NCBI RefSeq assembly: GCF_002933465.1
Contig: NZ_PSZE01000018.1
Span: forward strand, 62,001-126,000
Direction: 5' to 3'
Length of the DNA: 64,000 nucleotides
DNA from: Nocardia nova
GTDB taxonomy: Bacteria > Actinomycetota > Actinomycetes > Mycobacteriales > Mycobacteriaceae
Part shown: positions 18,173 through 26,783 of the stretch, one piece after another
Position numbering within the stretch: the stretch's first letter is position 1
Layout of the letters: each line of letters begins with the position of its first letter
Notes under the pieces: generated by a model
Seen by the model: the letters and a program-made list of their open reading frames with translations, nothing else
What the model was told of the DNA's origin: nothing
Databases searched by the model: none
Program-made: the position numbers and the translations under genes

Positions 18173-18787
18173 ATGACCCCGGTTTCCCACGATCTGATGT
18201 GGCTGCTGCTCGACGACGACACCGGTCGATTACTGGTCGACAGGCATACCGCCAGCCGCGCCTTAGCCGTCGCTGCCCTCGCCGACAACGCCAGTGGCGC
18301 AGCGAACTACCGGCCGACGGTGTCACCGCGGCGGCTTCGCCAGCGGTCGCTGGACGCACTACACTCCGCCGGCCGGGTGCGCCGCGACCGGATCAGGCTC
18401 GGCGGCGTGATCTCGCGCACGACATGGCCCACCGCCGATCTGCCCGGCAAGCAGGCGCTGCGCCGTTCACTGCAACGCGCGCTGTTCGACGCCCAGCCCG
18501 CCGAGGACCCCACGCGCGCATTGATCGCGATCCTGCACACCGCGGGCGCCTTGGCCATCCAGTGCCCGCGATGGCCGAACCGCGAAACCATCTACTGGGC
18601 ACAGCAATTCATCGCCCAGCACCACGACTGCACTCACCTCGCCGAATCGCTGACTGATATCGAACGCCAGGCACTCGCCGACTCCCTGAGCTTCGGAGCT
18701 CGGCCATTGTTCGCGAGCAATGATCAAACCCTGTGGATGACCGGGGAGGGAGTACCTTCCCGGATGATCTTCGAATCCGAGGTTTGA
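18173..18787 (+). CDS. GPP34-like (Golgi phosphoprotein 3 domain) protein
   Basis: A 204-residue protein whose start (MTPVSHDLMWLLLDDDTGRL) and repeated short helices (RALAVAALADN, PTRALIAILHTAGALA) resemble bacterial GPP34 proteins, a helical fold that binds phosphoinositide-like lipids in eukaryotes. Actinobacterial members are common and mostly unstudied. Two in-frame starts (GTG 18164 and ATG 18173) are possible. It ends 44 nt before a decayed IS256 transposase. The family assignment is by general pattern only and could be wrong. Confidence 0.5.
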   Translation: MTPVSHDLMWLLLDDDTGRLLVDRHTASRALAVAALADNASGAANYRPTVSPRRLRQRSLDALHSAGRVRRDRIRLGGVISRTTWPTADLPGKQALRRSLQRALFDAQPAEDPTRALIAILHTAGALAIQCPRWPNRETIYWAQQFIAQHHDCTHLAESLTDIERQALADSLSFGARPLFASNDQTLWMTGEGVPSRMIFESEV

Positions 18788-18830
18788 TCAGTCCTGGCGC
18801 GCCAACGCCGGGTGGGAAGGTAGGTCCCAT

Positions 18831-19740
18831 GCTCAAAATAGTCGACGGCGGCTCCGAGTCCGATCAGGGTGGTGCTGGGGCCGGTGGGTCGGGTTCACCG
18901 ATCGATGAGATCGCGCGTGAGGGGCTCCGGGGCCGGGCCCTCGCCGGCGTCGGTCACCCGGCTGACCGGCCAGTGGCAGACGAGGCCACCGCGTTCGCTT
19001 GCTGGGACCTCTCGGGCACCGATTACGCGTATCTGTAGGTCGACGGCATCCACGTCGAAGTGCGCTTGGAGCAGGAGAAACTCTGCTTGCTGGTGATGAT
19101 CGGGGTCCGCACCGACGGCCGCAAGGAACTGGTCGCGATCACTGACGGCTATCGCGAATCGACCGAGTCATGGGCTGATCTGCTGCGTGATGCCTGTCGC
19201 CGCGGCATGACCGCCCCGGTGCTCGCGGTCGGTGACGGCGCGCTCGGGTTCTGGAAAGCGCTGCGCGATGTGTTCCCGCAAACCCGGGAGCAACGATGCT
19301 GGTTCCATAAATCCGCGAACGTTCTCGCCGCGCTCCCGAAATCAGCGCATCCCGGTGCGCCCCGGCGATGAAGGATATCTACAACGCCGAGGACATCGAC
19401 AAGGCCCAGCTCGCAGTGAAGTCCGATCGAATCCACCTTCGCCACGGTGAGACTTCGCACGAAGGTCACCAAGGGGCCGGGCTCACGCGCGGCCGGAATC
19501 GCCATGGCCTACAAGCTGATCGAGGCAGCCCAGACCCGGTGGCGCACAGCCAACGCCCCCGAACTCGTCGCCCTCGTCCGCAACCGAGCCCTGTTCCACC
19601 AAGGCAAGCTGCTCGAACGACCCCGCGACATCAACCCCGGCGTCATCAACGGACCCCGCCGACACCACCGGATCGGAAGTCGCCTGAAACTCACCGAACC
19701 ACAGGTTTTGACAATTCCTCCCAATTCGGCGATGAACTGA
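18831..19740 (+). pseudogene. decayed IS256-family transposase
   Basis: Recognisable IS256 transposase segments are spread over changing frames. They run from an N-terminal piece (SPIDEIAREGLRGR), through VTRLTGQWQ, WDLSGTDYAYL, then an in-frame TAG at 19036 where the family has Trp, and VDGIHVEVRLEQ with the first catalytic Asp. VLAVGDGALGFWKALRDVFP holds the second Asp, and PIESTFATVRLRTKVTKGP and IAMAYKLIEAAQTRW hold the catalytic Glu. Much of the N-terminal half and about 45 codons before the Glu motif are missing. No clear terminal inverted repeats were found. It cannot be active. Confidence 0.85.
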
Positions 19741-19781
19741 CCGATGTCATCGGCGCCTGATGGCGGTGGGGGCGGGCCACT

Positions 19782-20825
19782 TCAGAACTCGACTTCGAGT
19801 TCGGGGCTTGTGGGCCGGGCCTGGCAGGCGAGGATGTAGCCGTCGGCGACATCGTCCGGGTCGAGCGCCTCGGTGCGACCAGGGTCCACAGTGCCCGCGG
19901 TGAGGCTACACATACATGAACCGCAGTCGCCTTCGCGGCACGAGAACGGTGCGTCGATCCCGGCGTCGAGCATGACATCGACGAGGTTCGCCGACGCCGG
20001 CCAGGCCAGGGTATGGGTCTCGCCGTCCAGTCGGACGGTCACAGTAGAGGCGTTGCCTGTATCGGTGAGTGGCGCGGCGGGACGGAAGGGGTCGCCGGTC
20101 AGGGATATGAACTCCTCCACGTGGATACGCGAGCGCTCGACACCGAGATCGCGCAACGCCTCGCCCACTGCCTGCATGAAGGGGGCCGGCCCGCACAGGT
20201 AAGCGTCACGGCTGGAGTGTGTGCGGGCAAACTCGGCGATGCCCGCCGGTGTCGGCAGGCCTTGTTCGCTTTCGAGCCAGTGCTGCACCGTCAGGCGTCC
20301 CGGGAACCGCTCGCTCAACCCTCGCAACTCCGCCTCGAAGATGATTGAACTCGGGTCACGGTTGGCGTAGAACAGTGCTACCCGACCGTCGGCGTGGGCG
20401 AGGACGCTTTTGAGAATCGACATGACCGGGGTGATGCCGCTGCCTGCGGCGAACAGCAGGAAATCGCCGCGAAGGTCGCCGGGGGCAAAGGTGCCCGAGG
20501 GCGGCAGCACATGAAGTTGCGAACCCTCATCGACGTTGTCGCAGAGCCAGTTCGAGCCGTATCCGCCGCTGACGCGCTTCACCGTTACCTTGAGTTCGTC
20601 GTCGGTGTGAGGCGAGCTCGCCAGTGAGTAGCAACGCGCGACCGAGCCGGTGCGTTCACTGGGCACCCGAACTGTGAGGAACTGGCCGGGCCGGTAGGCG
20701 AACTTGTCGCGCAGTTCGGCGGGGACCGACAAAACGATCGATCGCGCGTCGGGTGTCTCCTCGATCACACGACGCACAGTTATTGCGTAACCCAGCAAGG
20801 GAAGAGTTCGGGTCATAAAGGGCAT
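19782..20825 (-). CDS. FAD/2Fe-2S ferredoxin-NAD(P) reductase, KshB/PaaE-like
   Basis: A 347-residue one-chain electron-transfer protein. It has an FAD-binding barrel with RCYSLASSP (about 65), an NAD-binding domain with FAAGSGITPVMSIL (about 130) and YLCGPAPFM, and a C-terminal plant-type 2Fe-2S domain with CREGDCGSCMC and a distal Cys (YILACQAR). The layout matches KshB, HcaE-type and PaaE reductases, which feed electrons to Rieske oxygenases or sometimes P450s. It is the last gene of the minus-strand run and follows TetR by 56 nt. No Rieske oxygenase is nearby, so the natural partner here is probably the P450 at 25431. Start ATG 20825 or 20816. Confidence 0.88.
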   Translation of the reverse strand: MPFMTRTLPLLGYAITVRRVIEETPDARSIVLSVPAELRDKFAYRPGQFLTVRVPSERTGSVARCYSLASSPHTDDELKVTVKRVSGGYGSNWLCDNVDEGSQLHVLPPSGTFAPGDLRGDFLLFAAGSGITPVMSILKSVLAHADGRVALFYANRDPSSIIFEAELRGLSERFPGRLTVQHWLESEQGLPTPAGIAEFARTHSSRDAYLCGPAPFMQAVGEALRDLGVERSRIHVEEFISLTGDPFRPAAPLTDTGNASTVTVRLDGETHTLAWPASANLVDVMLDAGIDAPFSCREGDCGSCMCSLTAGTVDPGRTEALDPDDVADGYILACQARPTSPELEVEF

Positions 20826-20881
20826 CTTTCGGACACGATGGCCCTACAGGGCCGGGAAAGGTCTCGGGAGGAACGGAGCGG

Positions 20882-21607
20882 TCAGGACAGCGAAGCTCTG
20901 TCGTCGTGCACGAGTGGCAGCGCGCGGAACCAGACCTCGCCGATCGCCTTGCCGAGTTCGTCGATACGTTCACGCCGCGGCGTAGCGTTGACGAGGCCGA
21001 CATGGATGTAGGCCATCTGCTCGGTCATACATCCCAGGGTTTCGGCGAGCAGTACGGTATCGGCCTCACCGATGCGCCCGTTGTCCTGGAGCCGCTGCAG
21101 CCAGCGTTGAATCCGTTTCACGAAGTCGCCGCGTATGTTCAGCCACAGCTGCGCGAAGCCTTCGTTCGCGCTGGCGGCTGCCGCTTCACGTAACAAGCGC
21201 AGCACCTTGCGATGGCGCGAGTAAGCGTGAAGGTATGCGACGTTCACATCGACGAGAACCGTCATTTCGTCCTCGTTCGACAGCCGTCGCGACATTGCGT
21301 CGGCCAGCTCGGCCAGGCCAGGCCGCAGGACAGCGAGGAAAACATCATCGAGGCTCGAGAAGTGCCGGTAGAAGTTTCCCTGGGAGATATCCGCACGGTG
21401 GGTGATGTCGGAGATACGAGTGCGGGTGTATCCGTATTCGCTGAAGCATTCAGTGGCCGCCTGGACGATCTTCGCGCGGGTTTGTTCGCCGCGGCGATTA
21501 GGACGCTTGGCCACCGGAGCCTCCGCACCGAGGAGCCCCGCATCTGTGAATGCGTCGTCAACGGTGCGGGACGCACGAGCCGGTTCCGGAACGGAGTTCT
21601 GCGTCAT
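20882..21607 (-). CDS. TetR-family regulator of the catabolic locus
   Basis: A 241-residue TetR regulator. Its helix-turn-helix lies at about 55-90 (TRTRISDITHRADISQGNFYRHF) after a 45-residue polar extension, followed by a long ligand-binding domain. The ATG at 21607 has AAAGGCGG upstream. A 16-bp dyad identical in form to those before the other promoters of this locus begins 29 nt upstream (21636-21651), which suggests self-control. It sits between the PPDK-like gene and the reductase gene on the same strand. It is the best candidate to bind all six dyads. The ligand is unknown. Confidence 0.85.
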   Translation of the reverse strand: MTQNSVPEPARASRTVDDAFTDAGLLGAEAPVAKRPNRRGEQTRAKIVQAATECFSEYGYTRTRISDITHRADISQGNFYRHFSSLDDVFLAVLRPGLAELADAMSRRLSNEDEMTVLVDVNVAYLHAYSRHRKVLRLLREAAAASANEGFAQLWLNIRGDFVKRIQRWLQRLQDNGRIGEADTVLLAETLGCMTEQMAYIHVGLVNATPRRERIDELGKAIGEVWFRALPLVHDDRASLS

Positions 21608-21635
21608 GGTCCGCCTTTCACCCGAAAGCTCGTTT

Positions 21636-21651
21636 GCGACGAAGTTATCAC
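21636..21651. promoter_or_regulatory. GYGAC-N7-TCAC dyad, site 1 (before TetR)
   Basis: GCGACGAAGTTATCAC lies 29 nt before the TetR start. It shares flanks with site 2: both sit in TTTGCGAC-N7-TCACTAA. Confidence 0.65.
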
Positions 21652-21744
21652 TAACCGTAGCGTCCCGTTGACCGGCGGCGTGTCGCGTCCGCCGCGGTGC
21701 AAGTGCACCGGTCGAGGGCTCAGCTGCTCTGGGGGCCATGAGCA

Positions 21745-23232
21745 TTACGCCCGTTCGAGACTGCGCGCGAGCGGCGCCAGAGGATGGTCCCGGGGCACGG
21801 GCACAGGCAGATACGACAGCAACTCGGTCAGGTACTCGTCGTACTCGGCGATCTCGGTGGAGGTGGCGTTGCCGTCGAAGATCCTGCCGGTTGTGCCGTC
21901 GACGGTGACGGTCCGCCCGTTGAGGGTCGACATCGTTCCTTCACCGCAGCCGACGACACACGGAAGTCCGATTTCCCGGCACACCAGTGCGGCATGTGAC
22001 GTCGCGCCACCGAATTCGGTTACCACGGCCGCCGATTCGAACATTGCGGGAACGTCGTCGGGCGCGGTGGCCGGCCGTACCAGGACCACGGCCACACCCT
22101 CGGCGGCCAGTTCTCGGGCGGTGTCGAGATCGGCGACTGCCTGGCCGACCGCGATGCCCGGGCCGGCCGCGATACCCGAGGCCAGCACCTCGCGATCGGT
22201 GTGAACGGATCCGGTCGCGGCGATCATTTCGGCCTGTTCGGCCGAGATGCGGCGCAGTGCTTCCTCCTTGTCGATGGCGCCTGCGCGCACGAACTCTACG
22301 GCGATTCGGACTGCGGCGGTCGGAGACCGCTTGCCTGCACGGCACTGCAGCACGTAGAGCCGGTCGCTTTCGACTGTGAATTCGATGTCGACCAGGTCGG
22401 CGTGTTCTGCCTCCAGTGTCGAGGCGATGTTCGCCAACGCATCGTAGAGGTCTGCGCGTTCGGTGCGCAGTGTGTCGAGCGGAGAAGGTGTCTTCTCGCC
22501 GGAAACGACGTCCTCCCCCTGGGCCCGGGCCAGCCACTCACCGTAGAGCCGGGCAGCGCCGGTTGCCGGGTCACGACTGAACATGACGCCGGTGCCCGAG
22601 CACTCGTCACGGTTGCCGAAGACCATGGCCTGCACCGTCACTGCCGTGCCGCCGCCGGTGCCGAGGCCGTGACGCTCGCGGTAGGCGCGCACCCGCTCAT
22701 TGGTCCAGGAATCGAATACCGCCCCGATAGCGGCCCGCAACTGCTCATACGGGTCCGCCGGCGGCTCACTGCCAGGTTGCTTACTGACGATCGCGGCGTA
22801 GCTCGTTCGGAAGCGGTTCCATGTGTCCTCCGCCCATTCTGGATCGCCGGTCTCGGCGGCCAGTGCCGCACGCAACTCGGGTGTCAATCCGAGGTTCAGC
22901 ACCGTGTCCATCATGCCCGGCATGCTTTGGGCAGCGCCGGAGCGCACCGAGACCAGCAAGGGTGACGGTCCTGCGCCGAAGCGGCGGCCCGTCTGGCGTT
23001 CCAGCTCTCCCATCTGCTGCAAGACCTGCTGCCACACTGTGTCGGGCAAAACGCGACCGTTGTCGTGGTACTTCGCGCACACATGTGTCGGCAGCGCGAA
23101 GGCCGGTGGCACCGGAAGCCCGAGTGACCGCATCTTGTTGACGCTGTAGGCCTTGCCGCCGAGGGTTTCTTTGGTACCCGGTGTCATACCGTCGAGCGCG
23201 ACGACGTCGGACAGTGGCGAGGATGCATTCAT
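21745..23232 (-). CDS. ppdK: pyruvate phosphate dikinase-like protein lacking the PEP-binding barrel
   Basis: A 495-residue protein built of the PPDK ATP-grasp half and the swivelling phosphohistidine domain. Seen are LGGKAYSVNKM (about 25), SVRSGAAQSMPGMMDTVLNL (about 95-115), FGNRDECSGTGVMFSRDPAT, DIEFTVE and the catalytic His in GGATSHAALVCREIGLPC (near residue 413). The C-terminal pyruvate/PEP barrel of full PPDK (about 880 residues) is absent, as in mycobacterial Rv1127c. It could take phosphate from ATP onto its His and pass it to another acceptor. Its ATG overlaps the SDR stop by 4 nt. Together with the PEP-utilising-type protein at 30424 it may form a split kinase. Confidence 0.85.
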   Translation of the reverse strand: MNASSPLSDVVALDGMTPGTKETLGGKAYSVNKMRSLGLPVPPAFALPTHVCAKYHDNGRVLPDTVWQQVLQQMGELERQTGRRFGAGPSPLLVSVRSGAAQSMPGMMDTVLNLGLTPELRAALAAETGDPEWAEDTWNRFRTSYAAIVSKQPGSEPPADPYEQLRAAIGAVFDSWTNERVRAYRERHGLGTGGGTAVTVQAMVFGNRDECSGTGVMFSRDPATGAARLYGEWLARAQGEDVVSGEKTPSPLDTLRTERADLYDALANIASTLEAEHADLVDIEFTVESDRLYVLQCRAGKRSPTAAVRIAVEFVRAGAIDKEEALRRISAEQAEMIAATGSVHTDREVLASGIAAGPGIAVGQAVADLDTARELAAEGVAVVLVRPATAPDDVPAMFESAAVVTEFGGATSHAALVCREIGLPCVVGCGEGTMSTLNGRTVTVDGTTGRIFDGNATSTEIAEYDEYLTELLSYLPVPVPRDHPLAPLARSLERA

Positions 23233-24014
23233 CGGTGAAGTCCTTCTGCAACAGGAAAGGGCGCCGAGCGAGTAGCGAACAGGCCACCCTCGACGGGTAT
23301 ATCGATGCCGTTGACCCACGAGGCGTCCGGCGACAGCATGAAATCGATGACCGCCGCGATCTCTTCGGGTCGTCCGTGGCGGCCGACCGCGCCCGCCGAA
23401 CGCTCCATCGCCTCGATCCCCATGCTGGCGGTGAAATCGGCCAGGATCGGGGTTTCGACCGGGCCAGGGCTGATGCTCAGCGCCCGGATGCCGCGTCCTA
23501 CCAGATGAGCGGCCAGCGCGCGGGTCCAGTCGACCAATACGCGCTTGGAGGTGTCGTAGGCGGCGGGGCCGTCGGTCGGGTGCCGCCGCAGCCACTCGTC
23601 GAGCTCGCCGAGTCCGCGGGCGGCCGCCAGTTCGGCGATTGCTTCAGGCGACCGAGTATTGCGATGTGCGGCGACCGACGCGACGTTGACAATCGTGGCG
23701 CCTGCGCCCATGCGACCTAGCAGATCAGCGACCAATAGTTGGGGGGCAAGCACATTGACCGCCAACACCGTGTGTGGGGAGGCAGTTCCGGGCACCCCTG
23801 CCACATTTGCCAGTCCGGAGAGGGCGGCGGGCAGCTGGCTCGTTGTCGCGTGGATCGCGGTGGGATCGGCCAGATCGCAGGTGAAGGTAACCACCCCGGG
23901 GACCGGGCACATATTGCGGTCGATGACGACGACGTCGGATCGAGCGTGCAGGCGTTGAACCAGAGCCAGGCCTATGCCCGAGGACCCGCCGGTGACCACG
24001 ATGGGGGCGCTCAT
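23229..24014 (-). CDS. SDR alcohol dehydrogenase, 3-alpha-HSD/coniferyl-alcohol dehydrogenase type
   Basis: A 261-residue SDR with GGSSGIGLALV (Rossmann), NVAGVPG, the catalytic Ser in NVASVAAH, an inserted helical loop of about 30 residues, YDTSK as YxxxK and ISPGPVETPI. The insertion before the Tyr is typical of 3-alpha-hydroxysteroid and coniferyl-alcohol dehydrogenases. It would oxidise a hydroxyl to a carbonyl with NAD. ATGA-type 4-nt overlaps join it to the ALDH gene upstream and the PPDK-like gene downstream, so translation is coupled. In the proposed pathway it acts between the P450/phosphatase steps and the ALDH. Confidence 0.87.
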   Translation of the reverse strand: MSAPIVVTGGSSGIGLALVQRLHARSDVVVIDRNMCPVPGVVTFTCDLADPTAIHATTSQLPAALSGLANVAGVPGTASPHTVLAVNVLAPQLLVADLLGRMGAGATIVNVASVAAHRNTRSPEAIAELAAARGLGELDEWLRRHPTDGPAAYDTSKRVLVDWTRALAAHLVGRGIRALSISPGPVETPILADFTASMGIEAMERSAGAVGRHGRPEEIAAVIDFMLSPDASWVNGIDIPVEGGLFATRSAPFPVAEGLHR

Positions 24015-25438
24015 GCCATCACCGCCCGGACCTCGATGAACTCCTCGATGCCGAGCGTGCCGAGCTCCCTGCCGTAGCCGGAATTCTTGCGCCCGCCGAA
24101 CGGCACGGACGGCCGCGTTCGGGTGCGTACTCCGTTGATCTTGACCTGTCCCACGTCCAGGCGGCTGGCCACCGTCTTGGCACGGTCGGTGTCGGCGGAC
24201 CAGATTTCGGCCGAGAGCCCGTACTCGCAGTCGTTGGCGATGCGCACGGCGTCGTCGGTATCGGTATAAGTCTGGATCACGATGACCGGTCCGAAAATTT
24301 CCTCCCGCACCGCTCGGGCGTTCTCATCCAGATCGGTGATGACGGTCGGGTCGACGAAATAGCCGTGGTCGCAGGCTTGGGAAGGCTTGGCGGAGCCGGT
24401 TATCAGGGTGGCTCCCGCAGCGATCGCGCCGTCGATATATTCCAGCACCCGGTCGCGCTGACGCGCCGACGCCAACGGGCCGAGCCGGGTGGCCGGATCG
24501 GCTGGGTCACCCAGGGTGTATCGCTCGATGTGGGCGTGCACCAAGGCGCCGACGTCGGCGAGGGCGGCGGCCGGCACCAGCATGCGAGTGGTCGCATTGC
24601 ACGCCTGCCCGGAGTTGACCAGCCCGCTGCCGAGCGCTCCTTCGACTGCGGCATCCATATCCGCATCCGGCAACAACAGCACAGGCGATTTGCCACCCAG
24701 TTCGAGGGTGCAACGGGTCAAGGTACGTGCGGCCAAGCCCGCGACGGTGCGCCCCGCGCCCACGCTCCCGGTGAACGTGACGTGTCCCAGTCCGGGATGC
24801 CCGGCCAGCGCCGCACCGCTCACCGGCCCGGTGCCGGTGACGATATTGAGCACGCCGGGCGGACAGCCGGCTTCAAGGAACAATTCGGCAAGGACGCCTG
24901 CGTCGAAGGGGGTCAGCTCGGAGGGTTTGAGCACGATAGTGCAGCCTGCGGCCAGCGCGGCGGCAACCTTCGCGACGATTTGGTGGACCGGGAAATTCCA
25001 CGGCGTGATCGCGGCGACCACCCCTGCGGCTCCGCGTTCGAGGGTGGCGCCTTCGATAAGCTCCGACCACGGAAACTGTCTCGCGGACTCGGCAGTGGCA
25101 CGGAGCACGGCGGCCGGCAACTCCGCCTGGGTGGCCCGTGACAGCGCCACGGGCATGCCCATCTCCTGACTGACCAGCCCAGCGATGGTGTCGGTGTCAC
25201 GCAACAGCTTGTCTGCGACGCGTTCGAGCAGTTCGGCGCGCTCTTCGACAGCGGTAGCGGCCCAGCCTGCCGATGCCTCGTCCGCAGCAGCGACGGCTTG
25301 CGCGACCAGGTCGGGCCCACACTCGCCGACCTCGCCGATAGGTTGCTCGGTGAACGGGTCGATCACCGGTATGCCGTCTCCATCGGGAGTGATCCACTCG
25401 CCAGCGATGAGGGATCGTGCTCGTCCGTACTCAGCCAT
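24011..25438 (-). CDS. NAD-dependent aldehyde dehydrogenase
   Basis: A 475-residue ALDH. Motifs in order: ITPWNFPVHQ (about 145), FTGSVGAGRTVA (NAD loop), the general-base Glu in LELGGKSP, the catalytic Cys in NSGQACNATTR (about 275) and EEIFGPVIVIQTY. Length and motifs are complete, so it is likely active. It converts an aldehyde to an acid. The start ATG at 25438 overlaps the end of the P450 gene by 8 nt, and its stop overlaps the SDR start by 4 nt. Aromatic or aliphatic aldehyde preference cannot be read from the sequence. Confidence 0.92.
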   Translation of the reverse strand: MAEYGRARSLIAGEWITPDGDGIPVIDPFTEQPIGEVGECGPDLVAQAVAAADEASAGWAATAVEERAELLERVADKLLRDTDTIAGLVSQEMGMPVALSRATQAELPAAVLRATAESARQFPWSELIEGATLERGAAGVVAAITPWNFPVHQIVAKVAAALAAGCTIVLKPSELTPFDAGVLAELFLEAGCPPGVLNIVTGTGPVSGAALAGHPGLGHVTFTGSVGAGRTVAGLAARTLTRCTLELGGKSPVLLLPDADMDAAVEGALGSGLVNSGQACNATTRMLVPAAALADVGALVHAHIERYTLGDPADPATRLGPLASARQRDRVLEYIDGAIAAGATLITGSAKPSQACDHGYFVDPTVITDLDENARAVREEIFGPVIVIQTYTDTDDAVRIANDCEYGLSAEIWSADTDRAKTVASRLDVGQVKINGVRTRTRPSVPFGGRKNSGYGRELGTLGIEEFIEVRAVMA

Positions 25439-26633
25439 CGATTCGCTCCATCTCCACCGGAAGCGTCTTGATTCCACGGAAGAAGTTGCTGCGCAAGCGC
25501 GCCGGCTCGCCGACGACGCGCACGTCGATTCCGCGTTCGATCAAGCGGGTGAACAGCAGCCGCGCTTCCAGGCGTGCGAGGTGGTTGCCGAGACAGGCGT
25601 GCTCGCCCCATCCGAAACCGAGGTGTTCGTTGGGGAAGCGGTCTCCGATGAACAGGTCCGCATCGGTGAAGGCGCGCTCGTCGCGGTTGGCCGAGCAGAA
25701 CCACATCACGACCTTGTCGCCGGCCTTGATCGTCTTGCCGTGCATCTCGACATCGCGGGTCGCGGTGCGGCGCATCGACAGCACGGGCGACACGAAACGG
25801 ATCATCTCTTCCACCAGCACCCGGATCCGGTTCGGGTTTTCCCGAATCACCTCCCACCATTGCGGGTTCTCGTGCAGGGCCAGTACGCCACCACTGAGCA
25901 GATTGCGGGTGGTTTCGTTGCCGGCGACCATCAGGATCAGGTAGTAGGCGTCCAGATAACCGCGCTCGAGCTTTTTGCCGTCGACCTCCGCCGCCGTCAG
26001 CACGCTGACCAGATCCTCGGCGGGGCATTCGCGTCGTTGCGCTTCCAGCGCGCGGAAGTAGTCGAAGACTTCGTCGCGGGCGCGGACCGCGGTTTCGGGA
26101 CCGGCAGAGTAATCCGGGTCCTCCGAGGCCATCTGATTGGTCCACCGCAGCAGATGCGGGCAGTCCTGGATCGGCGCCCCGAGCAGGCGTCCGATCATGA
26201 CCAACGGCAATTGCGCGGCGATCTCGGCGACGAAGTCGATCCGCCCAGCCCCGACCGCCTTGTCCAGCAACATGTCGATCACCGCCGTGATGTCGGCTTC
26301 GAGCGCCTTCACCTTCGAGGGTCGCACGTGCGGAGTCACGATCTTGCGCAGCGGCCCGTGTTCGGGCGGGTCGACGTGGTGGATACTGCGGCCACCTTCA
26401 CCTTCGGCGCGACGACTTGCTATCTGGGTACCCTCGACCACAGTGAAACGTGCGTAGTCGGCCGCGACCGCTTTGACATCGGCGTAGCGGGTGACCGACC
26501 AGAAACCGGGCCCATCGGGCTCCTCGTTCCAATGCAACGGGTCCTCGTCACGCAAGCGTGCGAATAGCCGGTCGTCCTCACCACACTCGAAGGCTCGCAG
26601 GTCCATCAGATCGATGTCACTGCTGATTGCCAT
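25431..26633 (-). CDS. cytochrome P450
   Basis: A 400-residue bacterial class I P450. It has the I-helix AGNETTR with the acid-Thr pair, the K-helix ExxR in EEMIRF, and the heme loop FGWGEHACLG with the axial Cys. It also has HHVDPPEHGPLRK, typical of CYP families that take fatty acid, terpenoid or steroid-like substrates. It needs an external electron donor; the FAD/2Fe-2S reductase at the end of the same run is the nearest candidate. It is the first gene of the minus-strand run; a dyad operator lies 32 nt upstream. In the cre pathway of Corynebacterium a P450 oxidises the phosphorylated phenol; the same order is proposed here. Confidence 0.92.
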   Translation of the reverse strand: MAISSDIDLMDLRAFECGEDDRLFARLRDEDPLHWNEEPDGPGFWSVTRYADVKAVAADYARFTVVEGTQIASRRAEGEGGRSIHHVDPPEHGPLRKIVTPHVRPSKVKALEADITAVIDMLLDKAVGAGRIDFVAEIAAQLPLVMIGRLLGAPIQDCPHLLRWTNQMASEDPDYSAGPETAVRARDEVFDYFRALEAQRRECPAEDLVSVLTAAEVDGKKLERGYLDAYYLILMVAGNETTRNLLSGGVLALHENPQWWEVIRENPNRIRVLVEEMIRFVSPVLSMRRTATRDVEMHGKTIKAGDKVVMWFCSANRDERAFTDADLFIGDRFPNEHLGFGWGEHACLGNHLARLEARLLFTRLIERGIDVRVVGEPARLRSNFFRGIKTLPVEMERIDG

Positions 26634-26664
26634 CTCGGCCTCCCGATACTCAGCTTTCCAGTTT

Positions 26665-26680
26665 GCGACTGTATCTTCAC
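26665..26680. promoter_or_regulatory. GYGAC-N7-TCAC dyad, site 2 (before P450)
   Basis: GCGACTGTATCTTCAC lies 32 nt before the P450 start in the 150-nt region shared with the divergent acyl-CoA synthetase. Confidence 0.65.
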
Positions 26681-26755
26681 TAAATCACAGAACGGGAAGT
26701 TTGGAAACATCCCTTGTAGACCGACATGGGCGCAAGCTAGCCTGAAGTCCGATAA

Positions 26756-26771
26756 GCGACTACCCAGTCAC
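26756..26771. promoter_or_regulatory. GYGAC-N7-TCAC dyad, site 3 (before acyl-CoA synthetase)
   Basis: GCGACTACCCAGTCAC has near-perfect symmetry (GCGACT / AGTCAC). It ends 12 nt before the acyl-CoA synthetase start, just upstream of its ribosome site. It differs from the other five sites at the central T. Confidence 0.6.
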
Positions 26772-26783
26772 AAAAGAGGTAAT

